From a virus: 64,000 bases of DNA. The notes below the pieces were generated by a model. That model did no database searches. It was not told where the DNA came from and saw nothing but the letters and a program-made list of their open reading frames with translations. The stretch is taken from the IMG/VR virus record IMGVR_UViG_3300013005_003552, positions 1-64,000 of that record. The stretch is one strand, 5' to 3'. Positions 61,607 to 64,000 of this stretch are shown piece by piece (position 1 is the stretch's first letter; every line of letters begins with the position of its first letter). Position numbers and translations under genes: made by a program.

Positions 61607-64000
61607 ATGTCTGATCGCTTAATAATAGATATTGGTTCAAGCGCGGGTGCAGGTGATGGCGACGATCTGCGTGTTGCGTTTGACAAAACAAACAAAAACT
61701 TTGCAAACATCTGGGCTGGCAATGTAACCACTGCTGCCAATAATCTGGTGTATTCCGTGGCAGGCCGACAAGGCAATGTCACGCTCACCTGGCTAGATGT
61801 AGCAGGCGTGGCCACGCTGGGCAATGTCACAGAATTAAAACAATACATAACTAGCAACACTGCTGCCGCAAATGCATACACAGACAGTGCAATTGGAAAC
61901 CTTACCAGCATTGCCAACATTGCCATTACTGGCGGCACACTGGGCAATGTTCGATTAACTGGCAACAGCTGGGGCAATGTGGCCAACCTTACAGTTGGCG
62001 GTAATCAAACCATTTTAGGCAGCTTGATCATTGACGGCGGACTAAGTGTCAATGGCAACTTTGTTCTAGGCGGCAATGTCACCGTAGATACCATTACCTT
62101 TGGTGATGGTAGTAGCATGAACACAGTGGTAAATTTGACACCACTGAACTCTGCTGTGAACGCACTACGAGCCAACCTCACTGCTGCCAATGCAGCGATA
62201 CTGATTAATACCAATCGGGTAGCTGCTGCCAATGCTGCAATCACTTTGGCCAATGCTGACATAGTAACTCTATATGCCAATGCAGCTTCACAAAATCTAG
62301 CTATCATTTCTCTGCAAGGCGCCAACAGTATTCAATCTGCCAAGTTGGACAGTTTGTTGACTACCAACAATGCACAGACTATTCAGATCAATGAATTACG
62401 AGCCAACATCACTGCTGCCAATGCAACCATTGACAGTCATTATGCTATTCATACCAGCAATGCTGCCTCGCAGGCTGTTGCAATTAATTCTCTAAATGCA
62501 AATGTGTCAGCTGCCAATGTTGCTATTGCATCCTTAAATGCCAGCAGTGGACTAACGGCTGCCAATGCTGCCATTGCTGCACTTCAAGCCAACATTGCCG
62601 CGGCCAATGTTGCTATTATAACTCTTGACTCAGTTACCACAGCCAATGCAATTACGCAGGCCACGCTGTTAAACACCCTCACTGCCAACAGCGTAACTCA
62701 GGCACAACAAATTGCCTCTCTCAATGCCAATTTGAGTGCTGCCAATGCACAAATAGCCGCAGCCAATCTTACTATTGCCAATGTGCAGATTGCTGCACTG
62801 CGAGCAAATGTAGAGGCGGCAAATGCTGCTATTGCTGCGGTAACAGTGGCCTGGACTGCCAATGCTGCTGCTCAGGCCACTACCCTATCTACCTTGACCA
62901 GCAATGCGTCTAGTCAGGCCGTGGCAATCACCAATTTGATTGCCAATGATGTTGTACAACACAATAGTATACAATCATTACAAGCCAATGTTGCTGCGGC
63001 CAATGCGGCAATAGCCAATATAACATTGCCAGACCTGTCAGGTAATGTGATCATGGGCAATGTTCGAGCATACCATGGCAATTTCTCTGTGGTCAGTGGA
63101 ACAATCTTAACCGCAGCACAACCAAACATAACCACAGTCGGCACTCTTGACGACCTAGATGTTGACGGCAACATCACCGCGGATCGCTTGACCTCTAGTC
63201 AAATTTTTGGCCCATTGAGAACTGCATCGCAGCCAAACATCACTGCTGTTGGTAATCTTACCAGCCTCACAGTGGTAGGTAATATTTCATCTGGCAATGT
63301 TTCTGGTGCAACTGGTGCCTTTACTAGTTTGACAGGCACCTTGCTTACACCTGCTCAAACAAACATTACCAGTGTAGGTACTCTTGGAACAATTGCTGTG
63401 AGCGGTAATGCCACAGTGGGCAATTTGAATACTAGTGGTAATGTAAGCGCATTTAGAATGACCGCCAGCGACGGATTTGTTGGTAACATCTTAACCACTG
63501 CGCAAACAGCAATCACTCGTGTTGGTACTTTGGTTAATCTCAGTGTCACTGGCAACACCACAGCAGGTAACTTGACCACCGCTGGCACATTACGAGCAGG
63601 CAATGTTGAAGGCACTGTTCTAACTGCTGCACAACCAAATATTACTACACTGGGCAATTTGACCAATTTGGAAATTGCTGGCAACTTGATAGTGTTTGGT
63701 AATGTCAGCACCATTCAGGCAGCCAATGTAGCATTTGGTAAAGTTTTTACTTCTAACCTAACTGCTCTTACCTTGGTTAGCGACGACATACGCGGACCAA
63801 TAAACACAGGCACTCAGCCCAACATTGTCAGTGTGGGCACACTCAATGGTCTGAATGTAAATGGTCAGGCCAGAGCAGATACTGTAGTCAGCAACAGTAG
63901 TGTCACTGCGGTAACACTGTTGGGTAATCTAGTTGCTACCAATGCTTTTGTAAGCAGCACTTTGTTGGTTGGAAATATAAATGCTAATACTAATATCACA
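61607..64000 (+). CDS. Large repetitive tail-fibre protein (3' truncated by window)
   Basis: At least 798 residues, open to the right edge. After an N-terminal head (SDRLIIDIGSSAGAGDGDDL) come about 300 residues of short repeats based on AANAAI and TAANAxI with SLNAN spacers, probably a long coiled-coil or beta-helical shaft. From about residue 500 longer repeats follow (TAAQPNITTVGTLDDLDVDG and variants, about 40 residues each, with SGNxTxGN) typical of phage fibre beta-prisms. ATG 61607 is preferred over 61604. Late promoter upstream. Very poor in Cys and aromatic residues. Confidence 0.85.
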   Translation, partial: MSDRLIIDIGSSAGAGDGDDLRVAFDKTNKNFANIWAGNVTTAANNLVYSVAGRQGNVTLTWLDVAGVATLGNVTELKQYITSNTAAANAYTDSAIGNLTSIANIAITGGTLGNVRLTGNSWGNVANLTVGGNQTILGSLIIDGGLSVNGNFVLGGNVTVDTITFGDGSSMNTVVNLTPLNSAVNALRANLTAANAAILINTNRVAAANAAITLANADIVTLYANAASQNLAIISLQGANSIQSAKLDSLLTTNNAQTIQINELRANITAANATIDSHYAIHTSNAASQAVAINSLNANVSAANVAIASLNASSGLTAANAAIAALQANIAAANVAIITLDSVTTANAITQATLLNTLTANSVTQAQQIASLNANLSAANAQIAAANLTIANVQIAALRANVEAANAAIAAVTVAWTANAAAQATTLSTLTSNASSQAVAITNLIANDVVQHNSIQSLQANVAAANAAIANITLPDLSGNVIMGNVRAYHGNFSVVSGTILTAAQPNITTVGTLDDLDVDGNITADRLTSSQIFGPLRTASQPNITAVGNLTSLTVVGNISSGNVSGATGAFTSLTGTLLTPAQTNITSVGTLGTIAVSGNATVGNLNTSGNVSAFRMTASDGFVGNILTTAQTAITRVGTLVNLSVTGNTTAGNLTTAGTLRAGNVEGTVLTAAQPNITTLGNLTNLEIAGNLIVFGNVSTIQAANVAFGKVFTSNLTALTLVSDDIRGPINTGTQPNIVSVGTLNGLNVNGQARADTVVSNSSVTAVTLLGNLVATNAFVSSTLLVGNINANTNIT

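Noticed and set aside
1-64000. Search for tRNA genes, CRISPR arrays and insertion sequences
   Set aside because: No cloverleaf with a proper T-arm apart from the tmRNA acceptor piece, no regularly spaced direct repeats of CRISPR type, and no transposase or terminal inverted repeats were found by eye.
1-64000. Reading the window as a bacterial chromosome because of clpP, ahpC, infA, def, erpA and sod
   Set aside because: The rIIA/rIIB pair, fibre genes, late-type boxes, capsid-targeting-like N-termini and dense small unknown genes point to a phage; no ribosomal or metabolic operon of a cell is present.

Overview
This window looks like part of the genome of a large, T4-like tailed phage. The main evidence is adjacent rIIA- and rIIB-type genes, tail-fibre-like genes, dense ATGA/TGATG-overlapping small genes, T4-type late promoter boxes (TAAATA) on both strands, and a block of proteins with capsid-targeting-like N-termini. 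No terminase, portal, major capsid, polymerase or tRNA gene is visible, so most of the core genome lies outside. The host is probably a Gram-negative, PQQ-using betaproteobacterium. That is an inference from the phasin, the outer-membrane barrels and lipoproteins, a PqqA peptide and a permuted two-piece tmRNA; nothing here identifies the host directly.

Layout. 0-12.5 kb: cell-envelope and accessory genes (outer-membrane barrel end, CHASE2 cyclase, PBP7-like peptidase, a minus-strand lipase/membrane-protein operon, tail-fibre-like protein, UV endonuclease, phasin, lipoproteins, an entericidin-like peptide, an SprT-like protease). 12.6-13.2 kb: ClpP. 13.2-23.8 kb: one tightly coupled late operon of ten genes; several products start like T4 capsid-targeting peptides (MRYNELxE, MKSLEFLLE) and carry repeated (I/L/V)xE sites followed by DDDxLFG, so they look like internal-head polyproteins. 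23.8-25.2 kb: an acyl-adenylating enzyme. 25.2-36 kb: early genes driven by seven near-identical sigma70 promoters, including rIIA, rIIB, an AAA+ ATPase, a probable restriction-modification pair, small conserved phage genes and the permuted ssrA. 36-44 kb: surface and redox genes (amidotransferase-like protein, two outer-membrane barrels, LpxH-like and GT4 enzymes, AhpC/AhpD, SGNH hydrolase, PqqA, a membrane HExxH protein). 44-54 kb: ATP-dependent DNA ligase and many small genes. 54-57.3 kb: a tandem array of small paralogues ending FxFxNExDAxLFxLKW with a peptide deformylase inside it. 57-61.6 kb: conserved phage genes, IF-1, Fe/Mn superoxide dismutase, 7Fe ferredoxin and ErpA. 61.6 kb to the end: a repetitive fibre gene that runs off the window.

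Two themes connect the regions. First, transcript 5' ends are unusual. About ten genes have a promoter placed so that the predicted first base is the A of the start codon (leaderless). Another five or six have a stem-loop beginning at or within two bases of the predicted +1, with a 38-58 nt leader and a strong Shine-Dalgarno. Second, the phage carries its own translation and quality-control parts (IF-1, peptide deformylase, tmRNA, ClpP, possibly an ArfA-like peptide) and an oxidative-stress/Fe-S set (SOD, AhpC, AhpD, FdxA, ErpA). All functions are read from sequence motifs and recalled family knowledge; no database search was run.
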